Assembly: GCA_030704615.1 (NCBI GenBank)
Contig: CM060731.1
Coordinates: 27,280,001-27,344,000 of the forward strand
From: Takakia lepidozioides
Taxonomy: Eukaryota; Streptophyta; Takakiopsida; Takakiales; Takakiaceae
Reading direction: 5' to 3'
Length of the DNA stretch: 64,000 nucleotides
Every line of letters begins with the position of its first letter. Position 1 is the first letter of the stretch. The notes beneath the pieces were generated by a model. The model ran no database searches. It was not told the DNA's origin and was given only the letters and a program-made list of their open reading frames with translations. Of this stretch, positions 11,132-21,692 are shown piece by piece. The position numbers and the translations under genes are program-made.

Positions 11132-12200
11132 AGAGCAGACACACATGTGTTTGCTTCCATTCTTCTTGCAGACAAAGGTTCTCGAGTGGCCAAGAAGGCT
11201 GCCAAAAAGCGAAAAGCAGCATTTTAGTAAGCGTTTTTGATGTATCGGTGCGCTCAACACAGTCATACTGGGTGACTGTCACATTTCATACCACTCCATA
11301 AAGTCTTGATAGCTGGGAGTTTTCTATCCAAGACCACTTGACGGCCCGTAAGGAGTGAGAGCAAATGGGCATGGAGTATTGAGCTGGAGCAGATCTCTTT
11401 GGATGAGTGTGCATCACAACAGTTCTTTTGCACACTCATGTTGCAGCATGAAATTGTGAGCACTGCGGGTGGCATTAGAAGGAATGCTGCACTGAGAGGG
11501 AGGTGAGCAGGCACATGAAAAAGAGCGGGAGGCAAAGAAGACGGGGCCCATTGCAGAGCAAGGGAGCTCCATGCTATGAGTCAGTTCTTGCCTCGTCCTG
11601 CTGCCGCTCACTGTTGCAAGCTCCATCTTCAGCCGCAGCGTGCAGGCCTAGTTCGAGGAAGAGGAGCAAGAGCGCAGGAGTAGATCCGCCATCGCCAGAG
11701 CTAAGATGCCCCCGCCATCGGAGAAGATTCACAGGCTAGTTGATGAAATTTCCAGCCTCACTCTACTTGAAGTTTCGGATCTCACAACGCTGTTGAACTC
11801 AAATGAAACGGAGGGGAACAGCACGCACGTGGCCAGGGAACCTAGGAAACCATATAGAACTTAGGGAACCGGGAACCAGTTACCAGATATTTTGGGTGCA
11901 ACTTTAAATTTTTAAATTTGAAAACCTTAAAAAAAAAAAAAAATGGCCTTTGATCTAATTTGAATGATTTAGAGCCAAATTGGTCATATTTTTGTCAAAT
12001 GGGCTCTGTTTGACTCAGTTTTTGAGGGGATAGCTGCAGAAAGGGGAAATCTACCAATCTAGATCTGGTTTTTGTTTTTAGGACTCTGCTAAAAATCTAT
12101 GGAATTTTAGAGTGTGAGTGTGCCATGAAAGATCCACAATTCTGTTTCTAGAACCTGTGCTGGTCTATATGAGAGACAAATATGTGGATGTACTCCTTGT

Positions 12201-12950
12201 ATGGCTGGGGGAAATGAGGACGTAATTGAAGGGCAGGTCTCTTCTCTTAGCCTGTGCACACAAGGGGACAGGATTTATGTTTCCCAAGGAACTCAGACTG
12301 ATTTGAGTGGAGAACAGTTGGACGAGTTGATTGCATACTGGGAGTCAGGCATTAGCAGTGGACAACAAACTGCTGTAGTTGGCGTTGAGGGCCTCAATAT
12401 TGCTTTGGACAGTCAGAACACTGTTGGAGCCAACAGTTCTGCAGCTGTAGGTGAAATACCAAAGTGGGTGAAAGCTAGGCTTGGAACACAGCCAAAGACA
12501 GCCCCGGGGACCAAGGTGTTTAGCCACAAGGCCGTGGTGTACTGGAGTAGAGGAGCAGGAGCTACACAAGTTTGTGCAATCAGACAGCGTTGCAGCCGGA
12601 CACGCTCTGCACAAGACAACCACGAGCGGGGGTTCATTAGCGAGGACAAGTTTGTTCTGTTTGAAGGAGATGCAATCATTCGCAATGAGGACACCCGCAA
12701 CCGTCTCAAAGCTTTTGAGTTGAGAGACTATCAGACCTTACCTTTGTTTTCTTTAGTGTTTAGTGAGCGGGAGATAGGGGAGTATTGCTTTGTCTCTACT
12801 TGGCAGAAAGAGGAGGAGGGTTGGTTAGAGCGAGCTACTGTAGCTTGGGACAAGGTTAGTGGCAGGTTTCTGGACATAGATATACCTCCTACACCTTACC
12901 ATCATGCAGAGCGAGGCACTTTGAGAGAAGTCTGGCAGTTGATAGCATAG
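12201..12950 (+). CDS. Unknown 249-residue ORF in the retrotransposon leader
   Basis: An ATG-initiated frame of 249 codons, uninterrupted, ends about 520 bp before the gag frame. I do not recognise the family. The sequence is hydrophilic and of normal composition, with an early VSQGTQTDLS segment, a basic middle (residues about 110-140) and a well-ordered-looking C-terminal third rich in aromatic residues (GEYCFVSTW, WLERATVAW, YHHAERGTLREVW). No transmembrane segment or signal peptide is visible. It may be an accessory protein of the element or a second captured host fragment. That it is the only long intact frame in a decayed element is notable. Confidence 0.5.
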   Translation: MAGGNEDVIEGQVSSLSLCTQGDRIYVSQGTQTDLSGEQLDELIAYWESGISSGQQTAVVGVEGLNIALDSQNTVGANSSAAVGEIPKWVKARLGTQPKTAPGTKVFSHKAVVYWSRGAGATQVCAIRQRCSRTRSAQDNHERGFISEDKFVLFEGDAIIRNEDTRNRLKAFELRDYQTLPLFSLVFSEREIGEYCFVSTWQKEEEGWLERATVAWDKVSGRFLDIDIPPTPYHHAERGTLREVWQLIA

Positions 12951-13468
12951 ATCAGGATTAGATCTTGCTTGGTCGGGCTTCTATTCTTCCCCTCCATCTC
13001 TGTACTATTTTCATTACCTTGTACTTGTAGTTGCCAAAGCCTCTCTTGGTGGAGGCCAGTCAGTCCGGGGTTTTGGGCTGGGATATTCTGCAGGATCAGC
13101 ATTGCAGCTGGATTTTGGTGTGGGGTGTTGATGTTTTGATTTCTTGTGTTTGGATCCCCCCCAACACTTGCATGCTTGACTGTGCGCCATGTTGGTTTTG
13201 TGTGGGCGCTTGCTTTCATAGGGATTAGGCCGGATTTGATCACCGGTCAATCCTAGAGTATGCTGTCGGTGGTGAGGCTGGAGTGATGACCAGCAAGACC
13301 ACCAGTGTTTCTTCTATGGTGAGGCTGGGTTGATGACCAGCCAACCATAGGAGTTCTTGCGGTGGATGCAGGTGCAGGTGCCCTGAGCCATTGGGATATG
13401 ACCCTTAAACTGCAACAGGTGCCCACCCGTGTCACTATTAGAATTAGTACTAGAGCCTATAGTGTCAC

Positions 13469-14933
13469 GTGGGGGAGGTGCACATTGTGAGTGTCATCAC
13501 GGAGTTACCCAAGGGTTTTGAGGGGAGTACGGCTACAGGCAGTAGCAGTGAGAGTGGGTTCACAGACGAGGTATTCGTTTTCAGACCACCTTCACCTCCA
13601 CCCTCAACTAGTGCAGAGTCAGACACAGACTCGGAGGCTTCATCAACAGGTGTGCAGTTTCATTCGCCATTGTTGTGGGACGACATGGAGGAGATGTATG
13701 GAGCTACCAAGGGGCCTCGTAGGTACTCTGGAGCTGTGGGCACAATCGAGTTGGATGACTTTATCCAGGAGTTCGACAGCTGGTGTGATTTGCAGCAGAT
13801 GCGCAATCCACAGCTATTCCCATTCATGGCGTGGAAGGGACTGTTCCAGCATTTGGAAGGCCCGCCTATGGACGATTACCACGAGTTCAGGCGAGGACAT
13901 GAAGCAGAGATTGAGGAGTGGAGGATGTATTGGTCACCTGACTACGTCTCCATTACTCGAGGCACGACGCGACCAGTAGCTGCATCAGTACCAATATCTC
14001 CCACTGCCAGCACTAGTAGTGGAACAAGTAGTGCCGGTACTTCTGCAGGTGGTACCAGTTCAAAAGGTGCTACTACTCCTCCTGCCACGACTACAACACA
14101 TGTGCCTAGATTCAACCCGGTGGTGGAGTTCTTCCAGGAGTTGCGGAGGAACTACCAAGGTGTACGGACAGAGAAGCTGCGAAGTTTGCAAGACTTCCAG
14201 CGCAAACCCAGTGAGAGCCTGCGAGAGGCGTACACTCGTATGAGGCGCTTGATAAGTGTGACCCAAGGGGTTACTGAAGCTCAGGCAATCCAGTTTGGTA
14301 TGGAATTTTGGACAAGGAGCTCAAGAGAAGGGTGCGGGATGCAACCCTGTTACAAAGCCCAACCCACATTAGCAGATGTGTTTCTGCTGGCTGAGCGGAT
14401 TGAGCTCAACATGGTGGAGGAGCGAGTTGTTACCATTGGATTTGGCAAGGACATGCCTGCACGAGGCGCAGCTGCCAGCCCACAGGCACAAGGGACTGCC
14501 CAACAGCGTGGTCAGGGGGCAAAGTTTCCCAACCCAAGTTCCATGGAGCTTACAGGGGACCTCAGGTGCAGAGGCCCGTGGCATCTTTTGCAGGCCAACA
14601 ACAACCAGGGTGATATGTTGGACATGTGGAGGACCCCATGTCAAGAGAGATTGCCCAGAGAGTGGCAGAAGGCCGGCACAAGCACAGCCTGCACAGTTGC
14701 AGTGTGGGCATTGTGGCAAGTATGGGCATGGAGATGCCCAGTGTTATGACTTGCATCCTGAGTTGCGCCCAGGCCAGTTCCAAGGGAACAATGGTGGCCG
14801 GGGCGAGGTGGACCAGCCCAGAGAGGACGAGGTGGTCGGGCACGAGGTGCAGGCCAAGGGCAAGCTCAACATGGCCAAGGACGCGGAGGTCAGGGTGTTG
14901 ACCAAGGCATGGCCAACCGGCTTCAGCAGCTAG
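13469..14933 (+). pseudogene. Gag of the DNMT retrotransposon with two zinc knuckles
   Basis: The first frame (13469-14749) has a Ser/Thr/Pro-rich N-terminus, then a capsid-like helical region (DDFIQEFDSWCDLQQM) and a Retrotrans_gag-like segment (SLQDFQRKPSESLREAYTRM) near 14190-14240. A frameshift near 14500-14600 moves the C-terminus to another frame, which carries CWTCGGPHVKRDC (14617-14658 region) and CGHCGKYGHGDAQC (about 14703-14744), two nucleocapsid CCHC knuckles. The first frame opens with GTG; the nearest clear ATG is near 13685, so the true start is uncertain. Confidence 0.75.
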
Positions 14934-15629
14934 AGCAGAGGCTCGCTGCAATGGCTATAGCTCAGGCGGTACCGGCTCCCAGGCGGGATGGTCCACCTCC
15001 TGCTCCTGAGGGAGGAGATATGGGAGGCATGGGATTCATGTGCGGAGCAGCACTACCACTAGAGCAGGTGGAGTTTGCTGCAGCCGTGACTCGAGGAGCA
15101 GCACGAGTTCCTGAGCCACGAGGTGCAGAGGTGGAGTTGGATCCACAACGTGGAGAGGCAAGCCGTCAGGTGAGGCTGCCTCAGTCATTCACCTTGGCGG
15201 AGACAGTGTCAATGCCATCCATGGCACCTAGTTCTCGCCCGATTGTTACCGAGGCGGAGGTTTCTATGCCATTGGGGAGAGCTACACGTGCAGCACTGAC
15301 ACCTGCTGCCAAGGCTAGTGCAGCCGGTGTGTTGTGGGGGCAGCCACCTCTGTGTGTCAAGCCCCACTGTTCTCGGCAACCATGATTGCGGCGCCGGGGG
15401 TAAGACCAGCTGCAGTGTTCAGACTAGCAGCAACACTCTGTGAGAGTGGGGAGGTAACTTCATCTTCTGCGGAGTTACTGGAAGGTGTAGTGGCAGAGGG
15501 ATCCTTGGATTTGAGGGTCAAGACTGCCACGGCTGCGCCATGGCAAGCTGCAGCTACCAGGTTGACGGAGCTGCCAGCTAGGCCAGCCTTTGAGCGCGCC
15601 ATGGTGACACCTGGAGTTGTCTGTTCAGG

Positions 15630-16040
15630 ATGATATTTTCTCTTTGAGTGGACCGGCAGGCAAGAAGTACCGGCCACTGCGGGTCTTGTTGGACTCGGAG
15701 CTCAGCCACTGATGTTGGGCAGAGCTGCTATTGCAGGTTTGGGCCTCATGGCGGCGGATATGGAGCCTTGTCCTTTCCAGATACAGACATCTCTGGGAGG
15801 ATCAGAGCAGGCTCGGGGCATGACACGGCATCAGTTGGCCATTAGACTGCAGCCGGATCATCCTATCGATGGCTCAGTAATGCGAGCCAAGGCCATTGTG
15901 ACAGACGCGGTCTCTTACGATGTCCTCGTTGGGGGGCAGTGTTATACCCCATGGGCTTCACCCTGGACTTTTGGGAGGAGTCAGCATTCTACAGGCGTGG
16001 ATGGCAGTCAGGGGATGGTCGTCGTGGATAGCTCCCTGTG
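15630..16040 (+). pseudogene. Aspartic protease of the DNMT retrotransposon
   Basis: VLLDS (15686-15697) followed, after a one-base frameshift, by GAQPLMLGRAAI gives the retropepsin active-site motif D-S-G-A. The second frame continues with a protease-like fold ending in YDVLVGGQ (about 15910-15935), matching the conserved D-x-L-x-G element. The single frameshift at about 15698 disrupts the active site as read. Confidence 0.7.
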
Positions 16041-16377
16041 ACATTCATTGGGGTATTGCGGCTGCCCAACGGGGCAAGATGCCAACACTAGCCGCCTTTA
16101 CAGCTGCAGTTAGTTGGCCTGGAGAGTTGCTGGAAGGCAATGCCCATGCAGAGGATGTGCCACCTCCAGCAGAGCAGGATGACATGCATGGTGTGGCGGA
16201 GTTGCCTGCCATGGTTGCTCACACTCCATTGTGGGGTACGAGCAAGGATTTGCAGCAGGGCTGCTGATCGACGGGTGCAACAAGCCTGGGTAGAGGCTTT
16301 TGTACCGTCAGGAGAGGAGGAGAGTGCGGGTATTGCACCAGGACCACCTCAGTTGTCACCATTGGATACCACACCTA

Positions 16378-17063
16378 TTGTGTGGCAGTATCCGGATGAA
16401 GGCATTTGCCTTCTGGACTTGTTTGGCGGGATCAGCACCGGATTGGCTGCTGTGCTACAGGCAGGTGTGCAGGTAAGGCGTTACCTGTATGTGGAGAGGG
16501 ATGAGACTGCACGACGCGTCTCACTGCGCCATGTTGCTCAGTGGTACAGCAGTACCCTGCTTTGTTGCAGTGTCTGCAGTTCGTGGATACCAACAAGCTC
16601 TGCATTCGTGGATACCAACAAGCCTTGCCAGCAGATATTTCGTTGCTGGGGGCGCCGGATTTGGAGCAGGTTGGCTCCATTAATCTGGTAGTGGCAGGTT
16701 GGCCCTGCCAAGGGCATTCATCAGCCGGCATGGCAATGGATTGCGAGACTCGAGGACAGGTCTGTTTGGGAGATGGTGCGGATTTTGCGCTACTTGCAGC
16801 TTCATCAAGCTGTATTGCCAGCATACATCTTGGAGAATGTGCCACTGATGGGTGATTCTCGGGCCAGGGTGATGGCCAGTGTGCATCAAGTCCGGTCGTG
16901 GCTTGGGTTAGCAGTGCTGCTAGATGCAGCTGCAGTGGGATCACGGGCTCATCGTCCACGGCTATGGTGGACTAACTTGATGCCACCCGCACTGCTCAAG
17001 CGTGCAGCGGCCAACACACCTCATAGTGCAGCATTGGACACAGGTAGCAGTCTCAACGTGTGA
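16378..17063 (+). pseudogene. C5 cytosine DNA methyltransferase domain in gypsy pol
   Basis: Five DNMT motifs are in the usual order: motif I LDLFGGISTG (16413 on), motif II-like YVERDE, motif IV AGWPCQGHSSAG with the catalytic Pro-Cys at 16703-16708, motif VI ENV (16833-16841) and motif VIII RAHRPRLWW (16944-16970). The enzyme would methylate cytosine C5 using S-adenosylmethionine. It lies between protease and RT. As read there are at least two frameshifts, one caused by a 25-bp tandem duplication (16580-16604 and 16605-16629), so this copy is not expected to be active. Motifs IX and X were not seen. Which DNMT subfamily it derives from needs a tree. Confidence 0.85.
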
Positions 17064-17899
17064 GACACGATGACCGTTCACCTTTGGCAGTGGTCACAGG
17101 GTGGGTCAACCACGAGCAGCGCAAAATGGATCTCATGCAAAATGGATCTCATTGCTCGACCTGGAATTACAGCTTGGCTATGGCTGAGCAACTTATAGAG
17201 TGCGGAGTGAAACACTTGCCCTTGACGTCTCTCTGCCTACCGGGATGGTACAGCCGCGAGTGGGGGCGAGCCGGTGAGGACCATGGGGTGTATACATCCA
17301 TGGCACACGTGGGAGGTGCTCGAGGTTCAAGGGAGTTTGGCAACCACGGCCGCTGTGATGGGATGATGTTGGGGATTCTTCTCGGGATAGGAGGGTTTCG
17401 CAATGATAGATGAGGGAAGATACAATTATAGGCCTTGTCATTGACTGAGCAAGAAGGGAGTACTACTCAAGAGTTTGCAGCATAGCAACCACAGTTACGC
17501 GTCCTCTACCCTCTAAGCCTACTGGACTTAAGGTTGCAGTTATGGAAGGAACAATTGGGAGCCTGACAAATTGGACCCAATTGTCCCAGGAGGAGAGAGA
17601 CAACGTATGCGCGGACGGTTCTTGAAGGGCTTACAGGAATTGCTTGCTTCAGTTTTGAAGGACTTGGGAGTCACTTAAGGGTCAAGAGATCCGTATTGAG
17701 TTGGCCACTGACACGCCAATCTTTCGGAGACCCTATAGATAACAGTGAACTGGGAGGGTCTTTGATTCAGATGATGACTCAGATCTCTGGGAGGCAGGTT
17801 TGGTGGAGTCTCTCATTGTGGAGAGTATGCTTCAGCCACAGTGATGTACCAGACCAAGAATGATGTCTATGGCAAGAAATTGGACGGAAGAGACGTATG

Positions 17900-19090
17900 T
17901 CCGGTGATTACCGGCCTGTAAAGCCATCAGACCAAGTCCGAAATCGGTATGCCATGCCCACACCATAGGTAGATCTTTGATGCCATTGTGCATAGCAAGC
18001 CAAGGTCTTTAGCACTTGGACTTTTTACGATCCGGATATCACCACAGTTGCCAGATCAAGAGGCGGATAAGCAAAAGACGGCATTCTGGGGGATCAATGA
18101 GCACGGGAAGGATTGCCTATACCAGGGCGGTTCTTACTTGGGGGGGCTTAAAATACCGCTCCCGCTGAGTTTCAAATAGTCATGAAGGATTCTAGCAGGG
18201 TTGAGTTTTGCTCGGTGCTATATAAAGGGAAACATCACATCTTAGTGCTACGGTGAGGAGCGATGGAGACAACCTTCAGGGGGTATTTGAAGCGCTGAGG
18301 ACACACGGATTGAAGTTACAATCCGGCAAGTGCAGTTTTTCCACAACCGATTGAATTATCTGGGTCACATGATATATCCTGGAGGATTAGGGGTACATCA
18401 GACTAAGGTAGAGTCCATTGCCCAAAAAATTCCCGCACGGACCACGGATGTGAGCCGAGTTCGAGCTTTCATGGGTTAGCAAACTATTTACAACTACGAT
18501 TTGTTACAGGTTTAGTGCCATTGCAAAGGCTCTAACCAAGCTGACCAAGGTGGACCAGGAGTGCATTGGGAAGATGATGAAGAAAACAAAAAAAAGCTTT
18601 TCAGAGCTCAACAAGGCAAGGTTGACCTCGGCGCCCATTCTTTGAGACGACCTATCAGGGGGCGTCCTTTTCAGCTGCATACAGATTGGAGCATGCTGGG
18701 GCTTGGAGCGGTGCTCACACGCAGTGGAAGAGTGAGGGAAGAAAGTTCTTAGTGGCTTATCTAGCCGCTTCGAACCACGCTGCAGAGTCTAAGTATAGCT
18801 CATATTAGATGGCGAAACATGCTTAGCTTCAGTGTGGGCCAGTGCACAGAGAGCAAAGTTCAGGTGCTATCTATATGGCAATCTCTTCATCTCTTCACAC
18901 CTTGTCACTGATCACCAACCCACTCAAATGGTTGATGGAGTCAGACAAGCTTACGGGGAAGCTTGCCCGGTGGGCACTCATCCTTCATGAAGTAATGACT
19001 TTCAGGTGGTGCAGTCGACCGGGTTTGGTCCTCTCAAGTAGTGCAGATGGGTTGAGTCGCAATCCATGCACGAGCCAACAGGATGACACT
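17900..19090 (+). pseudogene. Reverse transcriptase and RNase H of the DNMT retrotransposon
   Basis: RT is badly decayed. It is recognised by LDF...RSGYH followed by QEADKQKTAFWG (about 18010-18090), and by the thumb/connection segment DVSRVRAFMG (about 18448-18478) running into SAIAKALTKLTK in another frame. RNase H is clearer: LHTDWSMLGLGAVL (about 18675-18715) and the C-terminal GKLARW ... ADGLSRNP (18955-19070). The xxDD catalytic motif of RT was not found, and several frameshifts separate the pieces. Confidence 0.75.
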
Positions 19091-19459
19091 GGAGACTCGG
19101 TGGCATGGTAGAGACGTGACGAGGAGATGAATGCCCGGATGGCAATGTCATCTGCATTTCTGTGTATCTTCTTGGCAGCGGAATGCCAGGTTGGACCTTC
19201 GACAGTGGATGACTGTAGATCAAGTGTCTGCGGACCCTGAGGCCAGCAATGAGCAAGGGGTCGTCAACACAGATATCCATGAGGATTCAGTTGTTGTTGA
19301 CAATACCTCTGCACTGGGAGACCAACGGCTCCTTAGGGGTGTGATTGTGCCAAGGAAAGATGGATCGGATCCTACAAACGGGCCAAGAGGTTCACATTGG
19401 GAGGGGACACACTTGTGCTCCGAGTGGGGTGGAGTGGTCGAGTGAGGATTGTGCCTCAC

Positions 19460-20530
19460 CCAACACCAGGGGGCAACGGTTAAGTGCGCCTGGGGGCCCA
19501 TGAGGAAGTTTTGGGGCATTTTGGATGCGACGCACTCATAGTCTACTGCAGGGGGGCAGTATGTGGGGCGTGTGGTAAATGCACACGAAGTTGCACAATT
19601 TGTGGCTAGGTGCATGGGTTGTGACAAGGGTGCGTGCTTTGGGGTCATCAAACCCCTTACTCCAGGCATTGCAGCACCCTCTCGTTGTTAGCTTTGAGCC
19701 GATCATGGGGATTGGGCTACAGGGTGAGTCTTGACTTCGCAGGGCCATTGCCATGTAAGGACCATAGGAAGCTAGGGCACACAACAAGTACACGTGTTTG
19801 TTGATGGTGGAGCACTTCTCCAAGTGGATTGAATTTGTTTCCTTGCCGATTATAAGTGGCTAGTGAGGGAGCTGCGTATGCTTCTTAGATTGTGTGCTTA
19901 GCCGATTCGGTTGCTCCAGCTGAGGCCTCAGGAGATACCACGGACCAAGGGAGAGAGTTCTCGGGGGAGTTTTCAGGCTTTGTGTGACAAGGCTATTGAT
20001 AGACCACCGCAACCCACTTCCTCGTGGAGCATCCTGAGGCCGCTATGGCTTGGCAATAGGAGTTGTTCAGCACATACAGAGGGGTTTGCGTAAGTATGGC
20101 TAGCAAATGACAGGGAACCTGGATGGAGATTGGGACCTTCAGTTACCGGCTGTTAGCCCATGGGCTACAAGGTTCAGCAAAGCAATCATCACTGCCTCCT
20201 TCTCGGAAACACAAAATACTTTCTTCAAAAACTCTTTGGGCGCGAACCGATTTGCCATACTCCATTCGCAGAGAAGCTGCTACAGATTCTTGACCTTGAC
20301 GATCCGGACGTGTGGGCACGTGCATGTGAGCAGCGTGCAGAGTTGTTCAAGAGAGTCATGGAGCCCATGGGCTTTTGAGAACCTTTCCATTGGCACAACA
20401 CCGGATACATTGAGGTATGCTAAAAGACCATACGTGTGGGGGGGGGCTATCGTCCTGGGGTTGAAATTCAACCCTGGTGACTATGTCTATCTGCAGCAGA
20501 CTGCTCCTACGACCCTGGATGTGACTGCAT
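19460..20530 (+). pseudogene. Integrase of the DNMT retrotransposon
   Basis: The HHCC zinc finger is split over frames: HEEVLGHFG (about 19500-19526), then FVARCMGCDKG (about 19600-19632). The catalytic core shows LDFAGPLP (about 19732-19756), then MVEHFSKWIEFVSLP (about 19806-19850) and TDQGREFSGEF (about 19940-19972), which supply the first two acidic residues of a DDE integrase. The third (Glu) was not visible, the local reading being LAIGVVQ. A C-terminal segment KFNPGDYVYLQQ (about 20465-20500) is typical of gypsy integrases. This identifies the element as Ty3/gypsy rather than a tyrosine-recombinase retroelement. Confidence 0.8.
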
Positions 20531-20692
20531 GACGTGTTATTTGAGGGTTCGGAGGTCTTGTCCCTCAGGCGTTTTGGTCTTGGAGGGTCGGGATGGCATA
20601 ACTTGGAAGACCTGTGCGTTATTGTGCGCCATGTCACGTCTGAATGTCGATGGCAGATTGAACCCAAACTGCAGTGGTCCTGCAGGTTGAGG

Positions 20693-20837
20693 TGCATGTT
20701 GTGTGGGTCTGCTAAAGGGGCAGCCACCATGCTGGTGTGTGATCGATGCTCTAGAGGTTGGTATATTGGGATGCTTGACTCCACCTCTTGAGATGGTTCC
20801 GGATGGGGATTGGTTATGTCCACATTGCATTGGATAG
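20693..20837 (+). pseudogene. PHD-type zinc finger at the C-terminus of pol
   Basis: CMLC, then CDRCSRGW (20693 on), continues after a one-base insertion as LTPPLEMVPDGDWLCPHC and a stop at 20835. This is the C4-H-C3 pattern of a PHD finger, with the central WHxxCL read as WYIG plus the frameshift, i.e. the His appears changed to Tyr by one C-to-T step. PHD fingers read histone H3 tails. The position corresponds to that of the chromodomain in chromoviruses, so it may steer integration. The finger is broken in this copy. Confidence 0.75.
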
Positions 20838-21095
20838 TGGGAGTGGATATAACCATGGAAGGCTAACAAGAAATGCAAAGCCAAGCTACTAGGGGACCTT
20901 GAACACACGAGGTCTTGACTCAAGTTCATAGATTGCAAGACGGCGACTAACGATGGGGCTACTCTTGTACCCGGCCTCTTGGTCTATAGAGTTTGAGTAC
21001 AATAGGGACAGTGATAGAGGACTTAGTACGGCTGTGGCTATTACATCTTGTAGCTATCTGGAGGTAGAGGGACCTATCCACCAGCTAGGGGGGCG

Positions 21096-21183
21096 ATTGT
21101 GGCAGACTACTTTATTGTGCATATATGTGTGGTGTGGTTTGGACAGCGATGTAGTTGTGTAGCGATATGTATGCGCACGACAG
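21096..21183 (+). repeat. 88-bp repeat B1, preceding the 3' LTR core
   Basis: Starts ATTGTGGCAG and ends GCGCACGACAG; identical to 21542-21629. It follows a G-rich, polypurine-like run (CTAGGGGGGCG, 21085-21095) and is joined to the 3' LTR core through GC. Confidence 0.85.
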
Positions 21184-21184
21184 C

Positions 21185-21628
21185 TGTCAAGTTAAATAAG
21201 CACAGTGTGAAAACAACTAGAATAAAACTAGTTATTTGTATTTAACACTTGGATTTAATTCAAGTGTTAAATCAGGTGTCAAGTTTAGTTTGACACCTGA
21301 ACCGCCTTATCTTCACGAGAGCGGCAGTCGCGTAGCTCATCTCTCTCGAGTTGAGCCTGCGCGACCGAGCTCCTTCGTGCGTTTAGATCTGAGTGTGCTT
21401 ATGATGGGAGTGTAGGTTGTTGTGGGGTGGAGTCCCCATAGCTTGAGGTGCCCCTGGCTCGACTTCTATTTTAAAGAGTGATAACGATGGATTTCATATT
21501 TCTTGTGTTGAGAGTGTGTGTCCTTTTAGCTTTTGTTTATCATTGTGGCAGACTACTTTATTGTGCATATATGTGTGGTGTGGTTTGGACAGCGATGTAG
21601 TTGTGTAGCGATATGTATGCGCACGACA
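21185..21628 (+). repeat. 3' LTR (core A2 plus terminal B2)
   Basis: Starts TGTCAAG and ends GCACGACA (TG...CA), then the target-site duplication GAAGT. The first 358 bp match the 5' LTR core; the last 87 bp match B1 upstream. If the true LTR is A+B (444 bp), then the 5' LTR has lost B and an extra B precedes the 3' LTR. Confidence 0.75.
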
Positions 21629-21679
21629 GAAGTGACTCCATAAGTTATGCTTCCTTCGAGAGGCGTCATACTTTACGTT
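21629..21679 (+). mobile_element. tRNA-derived SINE, 3' part
   Basis: The sequence from GAAGT to CATACTTTACGTT continues the SINE interrupted at 9819 and is followed by the 13-bp duplication ACTTTACTCAGCA (21680-21692). Confidence 0.65.
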
Positions 21680-21692
21680 ACTTTACTCAGCA
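21680..21692 (+). repeat. Right 13-bp target-site duplication of the SINE
   Basis: Exact copy of 9675-9687. Confidence 0.75.

Larger units (their letters stand above)
9820..21628 (+). mobile_element. Ty3/gypsy retrotransposon carrying a DNA methyltransferase and a PHD finger
   Basis: The 11.8 kb element is bounded by the 5-bp duplication GAAGT (9815-9819 and 21629-21633) and sits inside a SINE. Reading order is 5' LTR, helicase fragment, unknown ORF, gag with two zinc knuckles, aspartic protease, C5 methyltransferase, RT, RNase H, HHCC/DDE-type integrase, PHD finger, 3' LTR. The two 358-bp LTR cores differ at about eight positions (about 2%), so insertion was fairly recent, yet pol is full of frameshifts. 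The 3' end is unusual: an 88-bp segment appears both before and after the 3' LTR core but not next to the 5' LTR core. Confidence 0.85.

Noticed and set aside
12345-12709. Minus-strand frames opposite the 249-codon ORF
   Set aside because: Shadows of the plus-strand frame.
9820-21628. Tyrosine-recombinase (DIRS/PAT/Ngaro) retroelement, suggested by the A...B-A-B repeats
   Set aside because: An HHCC zinc finger and rve-type integrase core are readable, a 5-bp target duplication is present, and no tyrosine recombinase was found.
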